From Actinomycetaceae bacterium (GTDB lineage Bacteria; Actinomycetota; Actinomycetes; Actinomycetales; Actinomycetaceae), in the NCBI GenBank assembly GCA_030532515.1, contig JAUNKY010000017.1, positions 1 to 37,342 of the forward strand: a stretch of 37,342 bases of DNA, read 5' to 3'. A program made the position numbers and the translations under genes. Positions 15,587-25,564 of the stretch are shown one piece after another. How positions within the stretch are numbered: position 1 is the stretch's first letter; every line of letters begins with the position of its first letter. The notes below the pieces were generated by a model. The model worked only from the letters and a program-made list of their open reading frames with translations. It had not been told where the DNA came from and did no database searches.

Positions 15587-17905
15587 CTAATCGGCGCTAG
15601 CAGCTGAATTGTCACCGCGGCGCACGGCCTCAAGCATCAGCAAAGAAACATCCTTTACTTCCACCTCAGCATTAGTTGAAGACAACATCTGCGTGCAGAA
15701 CGGGCAACCCGTAGCCACTACCGCAGCTCCCGTGGCAGCTGCTTCATCAACGCGCACCTGCGCAATACGTTCCCCGCGAGTTTCTTCCATCCAAGCGCGC
15801 GCCCCGCCCGCACCACAACAGAGGGCGCGGTCTTTAGAACGCGGCATTTCAACTAACTCAAGCCCCGCGTCAGCACCTAATAGTTCGCGTGGCGGAGAAA
15901 AAATCTGGTTGTGACGGCCCAAATAACACGGATCGTGGAAAGTAATTTTCACCCGCTCTGCCTCAGTGGGGGCAACTAGCTGCAACCTACCCTCACGCAC
16001 CAACCGATTCAGCAACTGCGTGTGGTGGATAACTTCAAACGACCCGCCCAGCTGAGGATACTCATTGGCAATCGTATTGAAACAGTGCGCACAAGAAACC
16101 ACAATTCGCTTAACCGCAGCCTCATTTAATGTAGAAATCGCCTGCTCAGCCAGCATCTGGAACAGCAACTCATTACCTGCTCGGCGCGCCGGATCTCCGG
16201 TACAAGACTCAGCTGAACCCAAAACGCCAAAGCGAACTTCCGCACGCCACAGCAATTCCGCAATCGCTGCCGTAGTCTTCTTGGCCTTGTCGTCAAAAGC
16301 TCCAGCACAACCGACCCAAAAAACCCAATCCAGTTCGGTGGCGTCCTCGATATCTTCGCCGATCACCGGGACTTCAAAATCCAGGTTCTTCGCCCAGTCC
16401 AGCCGCTTGCGAGCCGCCTGCCCATACGGGTTGCCCTTCGTCTCCATAGAGCGGAAAGGCTTCGCCAAGTCGCGAGGAAACGCTGATTCCATCAGCACCT
16501 GGTGGCGACGCAAGTTAATAATATGATCCACATGCTCAATATCCACTGGACACTGATCTACGCACGCCCCACAGGTAGTGCAATCCCACAGCGCGTCTTC
16601 AGAAATAACTTCCCCCACCAGCGGAGCCGAAACTAACGAAACCCCACTTTCACCGGTGTTTCCAGAAGCCTGCAAGGCTTGCAACAGGTCAAACGAATGC
16701 GCAGACTGCGGCCAATCCGGATCCACTAACCCAGTTTCTTCATCCGGAGCCGGCAACACAGAGGTAGTTTCCACCGCGGCTACGTGGTCGCGCAAAGACA
16801 GCGTGAGTAGCTTTGGAGATAGCGGCTTACCGGTATTCCACGCCGGGCACAGTTCCTGGCAGCGACCACACTCAGTGCAGGTTGAAAAATCTAAACGAGC
16901 TTTCCAAGTTAAATCAGCAGCAGACCCAAAACCTAGCACCGCATCTTCCGGAAGCTGCTCTAAGTCTTCATCAGAACGTACCGGTACGCCCTCAACTAAA
17001 AGCTCCGGCAAAGCTCCTAAAGACTTAGAACCATCGGCATTGCGGCGCGCGTACACGTTAACTACTGCTAAGAAGCGGTGCCAGGCTACGCCCATAGTCG
17101 TGACCACCCCGACTACAGCCATCCAGCTCATCGAAACGGCAATCTTCACAAATGCCAAAACAAAAAGGGCGCTTAACAAACTACCGGCAGGTAGTCCCAC
17201 CAGCAACTCGCCCAACCAGCCAGTTAGCGGAAAATGGGCAAAAGTAGCGTATTCGGAAGCAAAAAGCACCTGCCCCGCTTCATCGGTAGCCCCCGTTTTA
17301 GCCAAAGCATACTCTAATGCCCGCAAACCAATTACCGCCAGCACAACTAACGCGATAATGGCTTCCACAAAAACTGCTTCCCACCGGGTTGATCCCAGGA
17401 ATCTTGAAGCTACTGAGCCCTGGGGGCGATTAGGTTCAGACCCGGTGGTAACACGCTGAGAACCGCCCTCGGTTTCCTTGAGCGAACCGTAACCAGCCCG
17501 CAGTCGGACAAAAATCAGCCACAAAATGCCAAGTAAACCGCCCCAAGCGAAAACTTCAATCAGCCATTCCAGCGGGTAGAAATGCGCCAATGGCAGTTGA
17601 AAAGCCGGGTTAAAAAGCTGCCCATAACCAGTCAGTAAAGTCAGGAAAAGAATTGGGAATGACAACATCACCAGCCAGTGCGCAACTCGCACAGCCGGAC
17701 GCCCTTTAAACTCGCGGTGGGAAAGCATACTCCCCAGCAGCATCTTGAGGCGGGTACCCGGATGGGTGAAACGACCCGGCTCCGGCTTACCTTGTTTCAC
17801 GCGTGAAACAAGCACGAAGATGGCGCGCGTAAACGCCGCCAACCCAATGCCCGTAAAAACCAACGCCAGCAACAGGCTCACAAGACGCACAGTAGTGGGA
17901 TTCAA
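15587..17905 (-). CDS. membrane-bound Fe-S oxidoreductase with heterodisulfide-reductase-like domains
   Basis: An electron-transfer protein of about 772 residues resembling the actinobacterial iron-sulfur reductase typified by Rv0338c. The N-terminal third is a heme-b-like or nitrate-reductase-gamma-like membrane domain with about five or six helices. Two 4Fe-4S sites follow: CTECGRCQELCP and CTTCGACVDQCP. Then come two CCG-type domains; the second (HDPCYLGRHNQIF ... RALCCGAGGARAW) is canonical, the first (WVGCAGAFDD) is partial. I favour TTG at 17905 as start because CCAGGAG lies six bases upstream. The frame stays open to another TTG at 17944 without a good ribosome-binding site. Donor and acceptor are unknown. 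It is divergent from mrpA, with 212-250 bp between them. Confidence 0.85.
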   Translation of the reverse strand: MNPTTVRLVSLLLALVFTGIGLAAFTRAIFVLVSRVKQGKPEPGRFTHPGTRLKMLLGSMLSHREFKGRPAVRVAHWLVMLSFPILFLTLLTGYGQLFNPAFQLPLAHFYPLEWLIEVFAWGGLLGILWLIFVRLRAGYGSLKETEGGSQRVTTGSEPNRPQGSVASRFLGSTRWEAVFVEAIIALVVLAVIGLRALEYALAKTGATDEAGQVLFASEYATFAHFPLTGWLGELLVGLPAGSLLSALFVLAFVKIAVSMSWMAVVGVVTTMGVAWHRFLAVVNVYARRNADGSKSLGALPELLVEGVPVRSDEDLEQLPEDAVLGFGSAADLTWKARLDFSTCTECGRCQELCPAWNTGKPLSPKLLTLSLRDHVAAVETTSVLPAPDEETGLVDPDWPQSAHSFDLLQALQASGNTGESGVSLVSAPLVGEVISEDALWDCTTCGACVDQCPVDIEHVDHIINLRRHQVLMESAFPRDLAKPFRSMETKGNPYGQAARKRLDWAKNLDFEVPVIGEDIEDATELDWVFWVGCAGAFDDKAKKTTAAIAELLWRAEVRFGVLGSAESCTGDPARRAGNELLFQMLAEQAISTLNEAAVKRIVVSCAHCFNTIANEYPQLGGSFEVIHHTQLLNRLVREGRLQLVAPTEAERVKITFHDPCYLGRHNQIFSPPRELLGADAGLELVEMPRSKDRALCCGAGGARAWMEETRGERIAQVRVDEAAATGAAVVATGCPFCTQMLSSTNAEVEVKDVSLLMLEAVRRGDNSAASAD

Positions 17906-18156
17906 CCAAGACTCCTGGAAAACAAAACTAACCTGGGAAAGCAAATAAACCCTGGAAAGACAATAAACCGACTCTAATTATCGCCCTTTCCGGGAAAGAG
18001 GTAAAGCCGAGCCACCAACCCCCGAACAAATCTGGCAGCACCCCAGCCAAACTGTTACCTTGGAATAAGAACAGCAAAGGCTTAAAACAAGCTTTTAAAT
18101 AGCAGCGCCACCCTACAAACCGGCAACTGAAACTGAACGGCCAAGGAACTCAACAC

Positions 18157-20994
18157 GTGCTTTTACTCTTACTCTTACAACTTCTTTCCGCCGCTTTTGC
18201 CCCGCTAATTACCCGCAAATTAAAACGCAATGCGCTGCTGCTCCTGCCCCTGCCACTTCTTGCCACCTTCGCCTGGACTTTAGCGCAAACTCCACAAGTC
18301 TTCAGCGAAACCCCGCTAGAGACAAACCTAATCTGGGTGAGCGGTCTAAACCTCACCCTCAGCTTCCGCCTGGACGGATTAGCATGGCTGATGAGCCTGA
18401 TCGTCACCGGAATAGGCGCCCTGGTAATGATCTATGCCAGCCGCTACTTCCCTGAAAATGCTGCTGGACTGCCCCGCTTCAACGCGGTTTTCGCCGGTTT
18501 TGCCGCCGCCATGTACGGGCTGGTAACTGCCAACCACCTGATGATGGTCTACCTATTTTGGGAAATGACCACCATCCTCAGCTTCCTCTTAATCGGACAC
18601 CACTACGATCGGCGCACCGCTCGCGCCGCCGCCCGCCAAGCTATCCACGTTACCTCCACCGGGTCTTTAGCCATGTTCGCCGGCTTCATTATGCTGGCCA
18701 TGCCCCACTCAACCCACCAAAACTACTTCATCATTTCAAACCTTTTAGAAGCCATGACCAGTGGCAGTTACCCCCTGGACTCAACCCAAACCCTGGTGGG
18801 AGCGTTCCTCATCTTCGCCGGAGCCGCCTCAAAATCCGCGCTTTTTCCCAACCACTTTTGGCTTCCCGGTGCCATGGCAGCACCCACCCCAGTTTCCGCC
18901 TACCTGCACTCGGCGGCCATGGTTAAAGCCGGCGTCTACCTGCTGGCCCGCCTGGTCCCTGGGTTTAGTTTGATTCCCGGTTGGTCTGCCACAGTAGTAG
19001 TTTTTGGGCTGATCACCATGGTGCTGGGCGGATACCGTGCCCTGCGACAAACCGACTTAAAACTAGTCCTTGCCTATGGGACTGTTTCGCAACTGGGGTT
19101 AATTTCTGCCGCCGTAGCCTTTGGCTCCGCAACTCTTTACGCCGCGGGAATCGCCCTTTTAGTTGCGCATTCAGTCTTCAAATCCACCCTCTTTATGACT
19201 GTCGGGCTGGTAGAAAAACTCACCGGAACCCGCGACTTGCAGGTACTCTCTGGTTTAGCCAAACGCCAACCGTGGTTAGCTGCGGTGGCGGGGGTAGCTA
19301 CCGCATCAATGGCAGGTTTGCCACCTCTGCTAGGTTATTTAGGAAAAGAAGCAGCTCTTACCGCCGGGCTTACCGGCACTGATGCCACCTGGCTGAGTGC
19401 AGGTGGGCAACGGGCATTCCTACTGGTTCTGGTTGCTGGTTCAATTCTTACTGTGGCTTACTCACTGCGGTTTTGGTGGGGAGCTTTCGCAACTAAACCT
19501 CAGTTAGCGCAGTGCCCGTGCAAGCCGGTTCCACCCATTGCCCTTAGTCCGCTGCTGGTTCTGGCCGTTGTTTCTTTCTATTTACCACTTACGCCGCTCA
19601 CCGAACAGCTGTTGGCATTTGGCGTAGCCGGACAACTTCCCGGACACGCACACATTGCCTACTGGTCAGGTTGGCAACCCGCACTGCTGACCGTTTTAAT
19701 CTTGGCAGCGGGCGGATTGCTCTTTATTTTCCGAGGGCGCGTTTCTAAACTCCAAGAAAAACTGGAAGTGCCTCACCTAAAGGTAGCGGCTTCTTACCGG
19801 TGGTCACTGGTACTTTTAGAAACGATTGCCGTGCGCCTGACGGCGCTGGTACAAAGAGGTAGCTTGCCCGCAGACGTGGCTACCATTACCTCAGTGCTGA
19901 CAGTGCTGCTGGGATTTTCGATTTTTGCTTCCCTCTATGCCGGAGACTTTGATACTTCTGGACTGTACTTAGCGGATTCGCCGGTGCAGGCGGGAGCGGT
20001 TTTAGTCGCTGCCGTGGCGACAGTGATTACCGTGCGGGCGCGCAAACGCTTAAAGGCCGTTTTGGCTTTGGGAGTAGTGGGCTTGGCCGTGGCGATAATT
20101 TTCTTAGATTACGGCGCCCCTGACCTGGCTTTAACGCAGACGGTTGTGGAAGTTGTTTCCCTGGTGGTCTTTGTTTTAGTAGTTCGCCACCTGCCGAAGT
20201 ATTTTTCGAATCGACCGCTGGTGCGTACCCGTTGGGTGCGTATGGGGATTGCTGTGCTGGTGGGAACTGCCGTCTCTGTGGGAGCCCTGCTTACGCAGCA
20301 AGCGCGCGTAGCGGTTCCTGATTCGGTGCTGATCCCTGCAGAAGCCTATGTTTTTGGGGCTGGTAAGAATATTGTGAACGTGATTTTAGTGGACGTTCGC
20401 GCCTGGGATACCGTGGGTGAGCTTTCGGTGGTACTGGTGACCGCAACGGGCGTGGCATCGCTGATTTACCTCACGAAGCGCGCCGGGCAGATTCGCGTGC
20501 GTCGCCCGGAAGCAGCCGGAAAATGGCTTCCTGGTGCGCAGTTCCTTAGCTTAGAGAAACGTTCTTTGATGCTAGAAGTCGGAGCGCGCCTGCTCTTTCC
20601 AACCTTCCTGGTAGCTTCGTTATGGTTACTGCTGATTGGACACAATGCTCCCGGGGGCGGCTTTGCAGGTGGTATGTTGGCGGGCATCGCCTTGATTTTG
20701 CGATATGTAGCCGGAGGACGCCATGAACTGCGATTGGCTTTACCACTGAACCCGGGGAAGCTCTTAGGGCTGGGCTTATTCTTAGCCACTCTGAGTGGAA
20801 TTTTGCCCATCTTCTTTGGAGGCGCAGTCTTACAAACTGCTGAGTTCGACCTGAATCTGGGGATTTTAGGACACTTACATTTCACCTCAGCGCTGCTGTT
20901 AGATATCGGAGTTTATATTCTGGTAGTCGCCTTGGTATTAGACATTATTTTGGCTTTGGGAGCCCAGATTGAGAAAGAACAGGAGGTAGCCTAA
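18157..20994 (+). CDS. mrpA: Na+(cation)/H+ antiporter subunit A, with fused MrpB domain
   Basis: The largest subunit (945 residues) of the Mrp antiporter, which exchanges Na+ or other cations for protons across the membrane. The NuoL-like core has the conserved Glu136 ([18 protein letters not shown]) and Lys226/Lys257 ([20 protein letters not shown]). The MrpA-specific C-terminal part contains [17 protein letters not shown]. The last 200 residues are an MrpB-like domain ([19 protein letters not shown]), so this is the A' fusion typical of group 2 operons. The start is a GTG at 18157 with AAGGA about 11 bases upstream. Its TAA overlaps the mrpC ATG by one base. Confidence 0.95.
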   Translation: MLLLLLLQLLSAAFAPLITRKLKRNALLLLPLPLLATFAWTLAQTPQVFSETPLETNLIWVSGLNLTLSFRLDGLAWLMSLIVTGIGALVMIYASRYFPENAAGLPRFNAVFAGFAAAMYGLVTANHLMMVYLFWEMTTILSFLLIGHHYDRRTARAAARQAIHVTSTGSLAMFAGFIMLAMPHSTHQNYFIISNLLEAMTSGSYPLDSTQTLVGAFLIFAGAASKSALFPNHFWLPGAMAAPTPVSAYLHSAAMVKAGVYLLARLVPGFSLIPGWSATVVVFGLITMVLGGYRALRQTDLKLVLAYGTVSQLGLISAAVAFGSATLYAAGIALLVAHSVFKSTLFMTVGLVEKLTGTRDLQVLSGLAKRQPWLAAVAGVATASMAGLPPLLGYLGKEAALTAGLTGTDATWLSAGGQRAFLLVLVAGSILTVAYSLRFWWGAFATKPQLAQCPCKPVPPIALSPLLVLAVVSFYLPLTPLTEQLLAFGVAGQLPGHAHIAYWSGWQPALLTVLILAAGGLLFIFRGRVSKLQEKLEVPHLKVAASYRWSLVLLETIAVRLTALVQRGSLPADVATITSVLTVLLGFSIFASLYAGDFDTSGLYLADSPVQAGAVLVAAVATVITVRARKRLKAVLALGVVGLAVAIIFLDYGAPDLALTQTVVEVVSLVVFVLVVRHLPKYFSNRPLVRTRWVRMGIAVLVGTAVSVGALLTQQARVAVPDSVLIPAEAYVFGAGKNIVNVILVDVRAWDTVGELSVVLVTATGVASLIYLTKRAGQIRVRRPEAAGKWLPGAQFLSLEKRSLMLEVGARLLFPTFLVASLWLLLIGHNAPGGGFAGGMLAGIALILRYVAGGRHELRLALPLNPGKLLGLGLFLATLSGILPIFFGGAVLQTAEFDLNLGILGHLHFTSALLLDIGVYILVVALVLDIILALGAQIEKEQEVA

Positions 20995-21452
20995 TGGCCT
21001 CGCTAAGCATTATTTTCCTGGCGGGCGTTCTAGTAGCTGGCGGAACCTACCTGGTTACAGAACGGACCTTAACCCGTATCGTTATTGGGTTGGCACTACT
21101 AACTCACGGAGTAAACCTGCTGATTCTTGCCGCAGGTGGACCCAGTGGAGATGCCGCACTTTTGGGACATAACGGGTTGTCTGAAAAAGGACTGGAACAA
21201 ATGGCTGACCCGCTTCCTCAAGCGATGATGCTTACCGCGATTGTTATTGGTTTAGGAACCACCGCATTTGGGATGGCTTTAGCCTACCGTTCCTTCGTTT
21301 TGGCTGGACATGACGAAGTTATTGACGACGTGGAAGACCGCCTGCTGGCACGTAAACGCGCAGTGGACGAGAGTTTGACGGAAGCGCCCACTGGTGACGA
21401 AGACCCAGCTGTGGACTATGACGCAGAAGACGTGGAAGGACAAACGCGATGA
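20994..21452 (+). CDS. mrpC: antiporter subunit C
   Basis: A NuoK-like subunit of 152 residues with three helices (about 1-20, 27-47, 77-100). The usual PLPQAMMLTAIVIGLGTTAFGMAL segment is present at about residues 71-94. The C-terminus (about 115-152) is a hydrophilic acidic tail (EDPAVDYDAEDVEGQTR) longer than in Bacillus. AGGAGG precedes the ATG. It overlaps mrpA by one base and mrpD by four (ATGA). Confidence 0.94.
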   Translation: MASLSIIFLAGVLVAGGTYLVTERTLTRIVIGLALLTHGVNLLILAAGGPSGDAALLGHNGLSEKGLEQMADPLPQAMMLTAIVIGLGTTAFGMALAYRSFVLAGHDEVIDDVEDRLLARKRAVDESLTEAPTGDEDPAVDYDAEDVEGQTR

Positions 21453-23176
21453 ATTGGATCCTTCCTATTCCAGTACTGCTGCCTCTTTTCTCTGCCGGTT
21501 TAGCGCTGCTGGCCTTTAGACGCCCGCGTTTGCAACAGTTAATCTCCCTAGTTACCCTCATTGCTGTACTTGGTGTGGGAATCAGTCTGTTGCTTGCCAC
21601 TAATGAAGCTCCGGTCGTGTTAGATATGGGCAACTGGGCAGCCCCAATCGGGGTAACTTTAATCGCTGACCGGCTTTCTGCACTGATGCTGGTAGTTTCG
21701 CAAATCGTCACGCTGGCAGTACTTTCATACTCGGTGGCACAGAATTTAAACGACGAAAGCCCGGATGTTCCCGTTGCGATCTTTCACCCCACGTATTTGA
21801 TTTTGGTTGCCGGGGTTTCAAACGCATTCTTAACCGGGGACCTGTTTAACCTATACGTGGGTTTCGAAATCTTACTGGCAGCTTCCTTTGTACTGATTAC
21901 TTTAGGAGGAACCCGGGGACGTACCCGTTCAGGCACCATTTACGTGGTGATCTCGCTGGTTTCATCGCTGGTTTTCTTAATTGGCATTGCCTACGCTTAC
22001 GCGGCCACCGGCACCGTGAACTTAGCGCAGTTAGCGATTCGCTTACGGGAAATTTCACCGTCCTCGGCCCTAATTATCGAACTCACGCTACTGGTAGCCT
22101 TTGGAATCAAGGCAGCGGTTTTCCCCCTGGCTGCGTGGCTACCGGACTCTTATCCAACTGCGCCAGCGCCGGTAACTGCGGTGTTCGCAGGGCTTTTGAC
22201 TAAGGTGGGCATTTACGCGCTGATTCGTTTGGAAGTACTGCTTTTCCCCGGGCATGAAACTGACCTGCTGCTGGCAGTAGTGGGCGTTGCCACCATGATT
22301 ATCGGGATTTTAGGGGCGGTCGCACAAGACGATATTCGCCGTATCTTGTCTTTCACTTTAGTTTCTCATATTGGCTTTATGATTTGGGGGCTGGCCCTGC
22401 AGTCTTTAGAAGGGATTGCAGCCACTATCTTTTATGCTGCTCACCATATTTTGGTGCAGGCGGGACTCTTCTTACTGGTGGGGTTAATCGAACGCTACCG
22501 CGGAACTGCTTCGCTACGGCACTTAGGTGGTTTACTGCGCGAATACCCGTTGCTTTCAGCGATGTTCCTGCTGGCTTCACTAAATCTCATTGGGATTCCG
22601 CCGCTGACTGGTTTCATCGGCAAACTGGGGTTAGCCCAAGCTTCAGTTACCGTTGCCAGTGGCGCTGCCTGGAGCCTGTTGGCAGCGGGAATGGTAACTT
22701 CTTTCCTCACTCTCTACGTGGTGGTGAAGGTTTGGAACTACGCGTTTTGGCAGTCTGAAGACGATCACTATGTGATTGACCGTGATATCACTTCTGAAAT
22801 GTCGCAGCGTCAGCAGCGCGCCTACCAGCGGCGAGTACAGCAGCAACGTTCGATTGCCGACCAGTCCGATCAGCTGCAGCTTTGGTCACGCACTAAGGCT
22901 GAGCAGGAAATGAATGGCACTAACTGGCTGATGTACGGAGCGGCCTTTGGGCTGCTGGCGGTAATGCTGGGAATGAGCGTGTTTGCTGGTTCGATCTATC
23001 AGTATGCGCAGTCTGCTGCTTTTGATCAAACTACCCGTTACACCTATATTCATGCGGTGATTAAGGAAGATGGTCGGGGAGCGGGTACTTCCAAAGAAAC
23101 TATTAAGGATGCCCCTGAATACTTGCAAAAATGGTCTGAAGTTTGGTTAAAGAACCTTCAGGAAGGGGGGAAATAA
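21449..23176 (+). CDS. mrpD: antiporter subunit D
   Basis: A NuoM/N-like proton-pumping subunit of 575 residues. About 14 helices are predicted, with the family motifs FNLYVGFEILLAASFVLI (Glu in helix 5), IKAAVFPLAAWLPDSYPTAPAPVTAVFAGLLTKVGIYAL and HILVQAGLFLLVG. It carries an unusual hydrophilic insert between the last two helices (about residues 430-490, rich in Gln/Arg: SQRQQRAYQRRVQQQRS) and a basic C-terminal tail. Adjacent subunits and overlap with mrpC support assignment. The stop lies two bases before the mrpE GTG. Confidence 0.94.
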   Translation: MNWILPIPVLLPLFSAGLALLAFRRPRLQQLISLVTLIAVLGVGISLLLATNEAPVVLDMGNWAAPIGVTLIADRLSALMLVVSQIVTLAVLSYSVAQNLNDESPDVPVAIFHPTYLILVAGVSNAFLTGDLFNLYVGFEILLAASFVLITLGGTRGRTRSGTIYVVISLVSSLVFLIGIAYAYAATGTVNLAQLAIRLREISPSSALIIELTLLVAFGIKAAVFPLAAWLPDSYPTAPAPVTAVFAGLLTKVGIYALIRLEVLLFPGHETDLLLAVVGVATMIIGILGAVAQDDIRRILSFTLVSHIGFMIWGLALQSLEGIAATIFYAAHHILVQAGLFLLVGLIERYRGTASLRHLGGLLREYPLLSAMFLLASLNLIGIPPLTGFIGKLGLAQASVTVASGAAWSLLAAGMVTSFLTLYVVVKVWNYAFWQSEDDHYVIDRDITSEMSQRQQRAYQRRVQQQRSIADQSDQLQLWSRTKAEQEMNGTNWLMYGAAFGLLAVMLGMSVFAGSIYQYAQSAAFDQTTRYTYIHAVIKEDGRGAGTSKETIKDAPEYLQKWSEVWLKNLQEGGK

Positions 23177-23177
23177 G

Positions 23178-23744
23178 GTGTTTACTGAAAAGTTCGTCCT
23201 CTATCTGCGCCGCATTTCGATTTTTATTACCCTCTGTATGTGGGGGTTGTGGATGCTGCTATTCGCCTCTTTTGATTTGCTGACGATTATCAGTGGTTTT
23301 TTAGTGGCTCTGCTGGTGCAGATTGCGTTCCCGCTGCCGCACTCGGGGTATTTTCGGCGGATTCGGCTGCTTCCTTCCCTATGGCTGATGGTCTATTTTG
23401 TGTGGGAAGTGGTTTTAGCTGCCTGGGTGATTAGCCTGCAGGTATTTCGGGTAGTTTTTGCGAAGCTGGGGTGGGTCTCAGACGCGCGGGCGCAGATGGA
23501 TTCAAAGGTGATTGTGGTTCCTCTGCAGTGTGCGGAAGATATTGTGCTATCTATGACCGCGGCGATGATTAATCTGATTCCGGGGACGATTGTGCTTGAG
23601 CTGGATACTTCTCCGGCTACGCTTACTTTGCACGTTTTTGATTTGGGACGTCAAGGTGGGGAAGCTGCGGTGATTCAGGCGGTGCAAGCTCAGGAAGCAC
23701 GGATTCTGCGTTGCTTTGCGAATTGGGAGGAACTTGCATGTTAG
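23178..23744 (+). CDS. mrpE: antiporter subunit E
   Basis: A 188-residue membrane subunit with an N-terminal helical region (two to four helices, through about residue 96) and a soluble domain with the family motif NLIPGTIVLELDTSPATLTLHVFD (about residues 136-159). The start is GTG at 23178, after a purine-rich GAAGGGGGG site. It overlaps mrpF by seven bases. Confidence 0.93.
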   Translation: MFTEKFVLYLRRISIFITLCMWGLWMLLFASFDLLTIISGFLVALLVQIAFPLPHSGYFRRIRLLPSLWLMVYFVWEVVLAAWVISLQVFRVVFAKLGWVSDARAQMDSKVIVVPLQCAEDIVLSMTAAMINLIPGTIVLELDTSPATLTLHVFDLGRQGGEAAVIQAVQAQEARILRCFANWEELAC

Positions 23745-24130
23745 AACTGCTTTATTGGCTGACCGGAGCGATTGTGCTGGTTACTGCATTGCTTTCTTTA
23801 GTGCGTTTGGGACGCGGTCCGGCCACTATCGATCGCGCGGTTGCAGTAGACGTGCTGACGGTGGCTGCTTTGGCAGCGGGTGCGTTGATTTCGATTGTGT
23901 CTAATCGCGCCGAGTTAGTGGTTTTCGTAATTTTGTTGGCTTTGACTGGGTTTTTCAGTGCCGTGGTAGTTGGCAGGTTTGTGCAGGGGATTGATTCTCA
24001 CGAGGGCGTTTTATCTGCGGTTGAAGCAGAGTTGGAGGCTTCTCGGATTGAGGCTGAGGCGGTTTCTGAGGTTGAAGCTGAAGCAGAAGCCCTGTGGCTT
24101 GCGATGCAACAGCAGGAGGAGCGTCCATGA
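23738..24130 (+). CDS. mrpF: antiporter subunit F
   Basis: A 130-residue subunit with three transmembrane helices. The motif LVRLGRGPATIDRAVAVDVLTV (about residues 21-42) is diagnostic. The ATG at 23738 is preceded by GGGAGGA; an upstream in-frame start at 23711 lacks a ribosome-binding site. A Glu/Ala-rich tail (about residues 95-130, EAELEASRIEAEAVSEVEAE) probably forms a cytoplasmic coiled coil. It is unusual; MrpF is ordinarily about 90 residues. The stop overlaps the mrpG start (ATGA). Confidence 0.92.
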   Translation: MLELLYWLTGAIVLVTALLSLVRLGRGPATIDRAVAVDVLTVAALAAGALISIVSNRAELVVFVILLALTGFFSAVVVGRFVQGIDSHEGVLSAVEAELEASRIEAEAVSEVEAEAEALWLAMQQQEERP

Positions 24131-24417
24131 GCGTAGTACTTACCTATATTGGAGCGGTGAGCCTTTTACTGGGCGCTTTAGTGCTCGTAGTGGCGGCAGT
24201 GGGGATCGTGGTCTTTGATGACCTGTACGCGCGTATGCATGCAGCTGCCAAGCCTCAGTGGTTGGGGGTTTTCTTGATTTCACTGGGGATGGCCCTTTCC
24301 CATCAGACCTGGGAATGGGTGGCAGCTTCTTTGCTGGTAGTTTTGTTACAAACGGTTTCTGCACCGATTGGTTCGCATTTAATGGCTCGCACCGCCGCGC
24401 GTTCATCCGAACGGTAG
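24127..24417 (+). CDS. mrpG: antiporter subunit G
   Basis: A 96-residue three-helix subunit closing the mrpA'CDEFG operon. The motif FDDLYARMHAAAKPQWLGVFLISLG (about residues 31-55) is typical (DxYxRxHAAxK). The ATG at 24127 has AGGAGGAG upstream; an upstream in-frame start at 24094 would overlap mrpF more deeply and is rejected. It converges with the TetR gene 33 bases later without a clear terminator. Confidence 0.93.
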   Translation: MSVVLTYIGAVSLLLGALVLVVAAVGIVVFDDLYARMHAAAKPQWLGVFLISLGMALSHQTWEWVAASLLVVLLQTVSAPIGSHLMARTAARSSER

Positions 24418-24450
24418 TGAATACACGGCGGTGCGGCTAAGGTTAACTGC

Positions 24451-25230
24451 TTAAGAGCAAGAGCTTTCTTCCGGGGCTTTCAGATATTGTGCCATCCCAC
24501 AGTTTTTTACATAGTGAAGTATTTGCATGTAAATATCTTCAAGGTTAGTGGGAACTTCGTCGCTGAACTGTAGCAGTTTCTCTGGCGGGAATCCCGTTTG
24601 GCAGATGCAGGCTGCCAGAAAGTTACTCATTAGGTTGGCAACTTCTGCGGGGTCTTGTAGATATTTAGAGGCCAGGGCAGTTCCGTACCAGAGCGTGACT
24701 AAGGTTTCCGCGACAGCAGTGGTAGAGCTACTGTAACGAATCTCGTCATTTGACCGCGATTTGCGTAATACCGCAACTAGGTGTGGAAAGAGCATTTCAT
24801 GCCGACGTTTGATGTAATTGTGAGCCGGGTACTCTGGATCTGATCCTTCACTGATAAGGGTACTGCTAAGGCTTAAAAGGTCGCTGATGTCAGGTCGTTT
24901 AGCCAGGTACATAAGCTTTAGTAGCAGATCTTCGTAAGTGTCGAAATTAATTCCTTCCAGCTTAACACCTTGACTGTATTCGTCAGGCGAACAATTGACT
25001 AGACCAAGGGCGTTTTCCCAGTAAAGAATCACCTCTCTTAATAGTGTCTCTTTATCTGCGAAATGATAGACAACGGTGGCATGTGCCACTTCTGATTTGC
25101 TTGCTAACGCCCTCAGTGCCAGACCATGATAGCCGGATGAGCCGATAATCTTAACTGCTGATTCGAGAATTTTAGTACGTGTGCTTTGCCCAGAGAGGTA
25201 CTGTCCCCTCTTGGTTTTGGCGGGCTCCAT
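24451..25230 (-). CDS. TetR/AcrR family transcriptional regulator next to the pilus locus
   Basis: A 259-residue TetR regulator. The helix-turn-helix is LALRALASKSEVAHATVVYHFADKETLL (about residues 36-63), followed by an all-helical ligand domain with several Cys and Leu-rich helices. Its DNA-binding region shares the YHFADKETLL end with the other TetR in the window, but they are otherwise unlike. It is divergent from the tip-pilin gene across 334 bases, which contain an imperfect inverted repeat. It may therefore control itself and the pilus genes; this is inference from position. Confidence 0.85.
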   Translation of the reverse strand: MEPAKTKRGQYLSGQSTRTKILESAVKIIGSSGYHGLALRALASKSEVAHATVVYHFADKETLLREVILYWENALGLVNCSPDEYSQGVKLEGINFDTYEDLLLKLMYLAKRPDISDLLSLSSTLISEGSDPEYPAHNYIKRRHEMLFPHLVAVLRKSRSNDEIRYSSSTTAVAETLVTLWYGTALASKYLQDPAEVANLMSNFLAACICQTGFPPEKLLQFSDEVPTNLEDIYMQILHYVKNCGMAQYLKAPEESSCS

Positions 25231-25564
25231 AATATTTCCTAGAGTCGTTGAGAGTATTTACAGATGTGTATGAGATATATGAGATGAGTGTTCGTTATTG
25301 TACCTGGCAATTAGTCAATATTCCTAGGTAATTATTTCAATGATGTCTGAACGTATAAAACTTGAATATGAACATTTGTGCAATTTGTAAAGGTTGTCTG
25401 ACGTCTCGAGATGAAATCTGTACGCCAAGACAGGTATTTGTTCGCTAATAAATAGGGGAGGTAAAAAAAGTTTGGCGAAAACTCTTTAAAAACTGAGTTT
25501 GAAGTCAAATTTCAAGCAAAAACGCCCTATTGTAGAGACTTTGCGGGTCACATACGATTCAACT
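25231..25564. promoter_or_regulatory. AT-rich divergent intergenic region of the TetR gene and pilus operon
   Basis: No gene is visible. TACCTGGCAA (25301-25310) and TTCCTAGGTA (25321-25330) form an inverted repeat with 8 of 10 paired bases and a 10-base spacer, a possible TetR operator. A perfect-looking Shine-Dalgarno AGGGGAGGT lies at 25454-25462, well before the pilin start (see next entry). No convincing -35/-10 pair could be fixed. Confidence 0.4.
25454..25489 (+). other. strong ribosome-binding site followed by a five-codon TTG reading frame
   Basis: AGGGGAGGT (25454-25462), an A7 tract (25463-25469), then TTG at 25472 reading M-A-K-T-L and stopping at TAA 25487-25489. This frame is the same as the tip-pilin frame, which stays open from 25490 onward. 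The best ribosome-binding site of the region therefore serves a five-residue peptide in frame with the adhesin. It may be a leader peptide or the remains of an older start. Confidence 0.4.

Noticed and set aside
16578-17459. Rightward 293-residue reading frame
   Set aside because: It is entirely antisense to the Fe-S oxidoreductase, whose cysteine motifs prove the other strand is coding; low-complexity Ser/Thr/Ala content is typical of a shadow.
24418-24450. Terminator between mrpG and the TetR gene
   Set aside because: No stem with a T run could be found in the 33-base gap.
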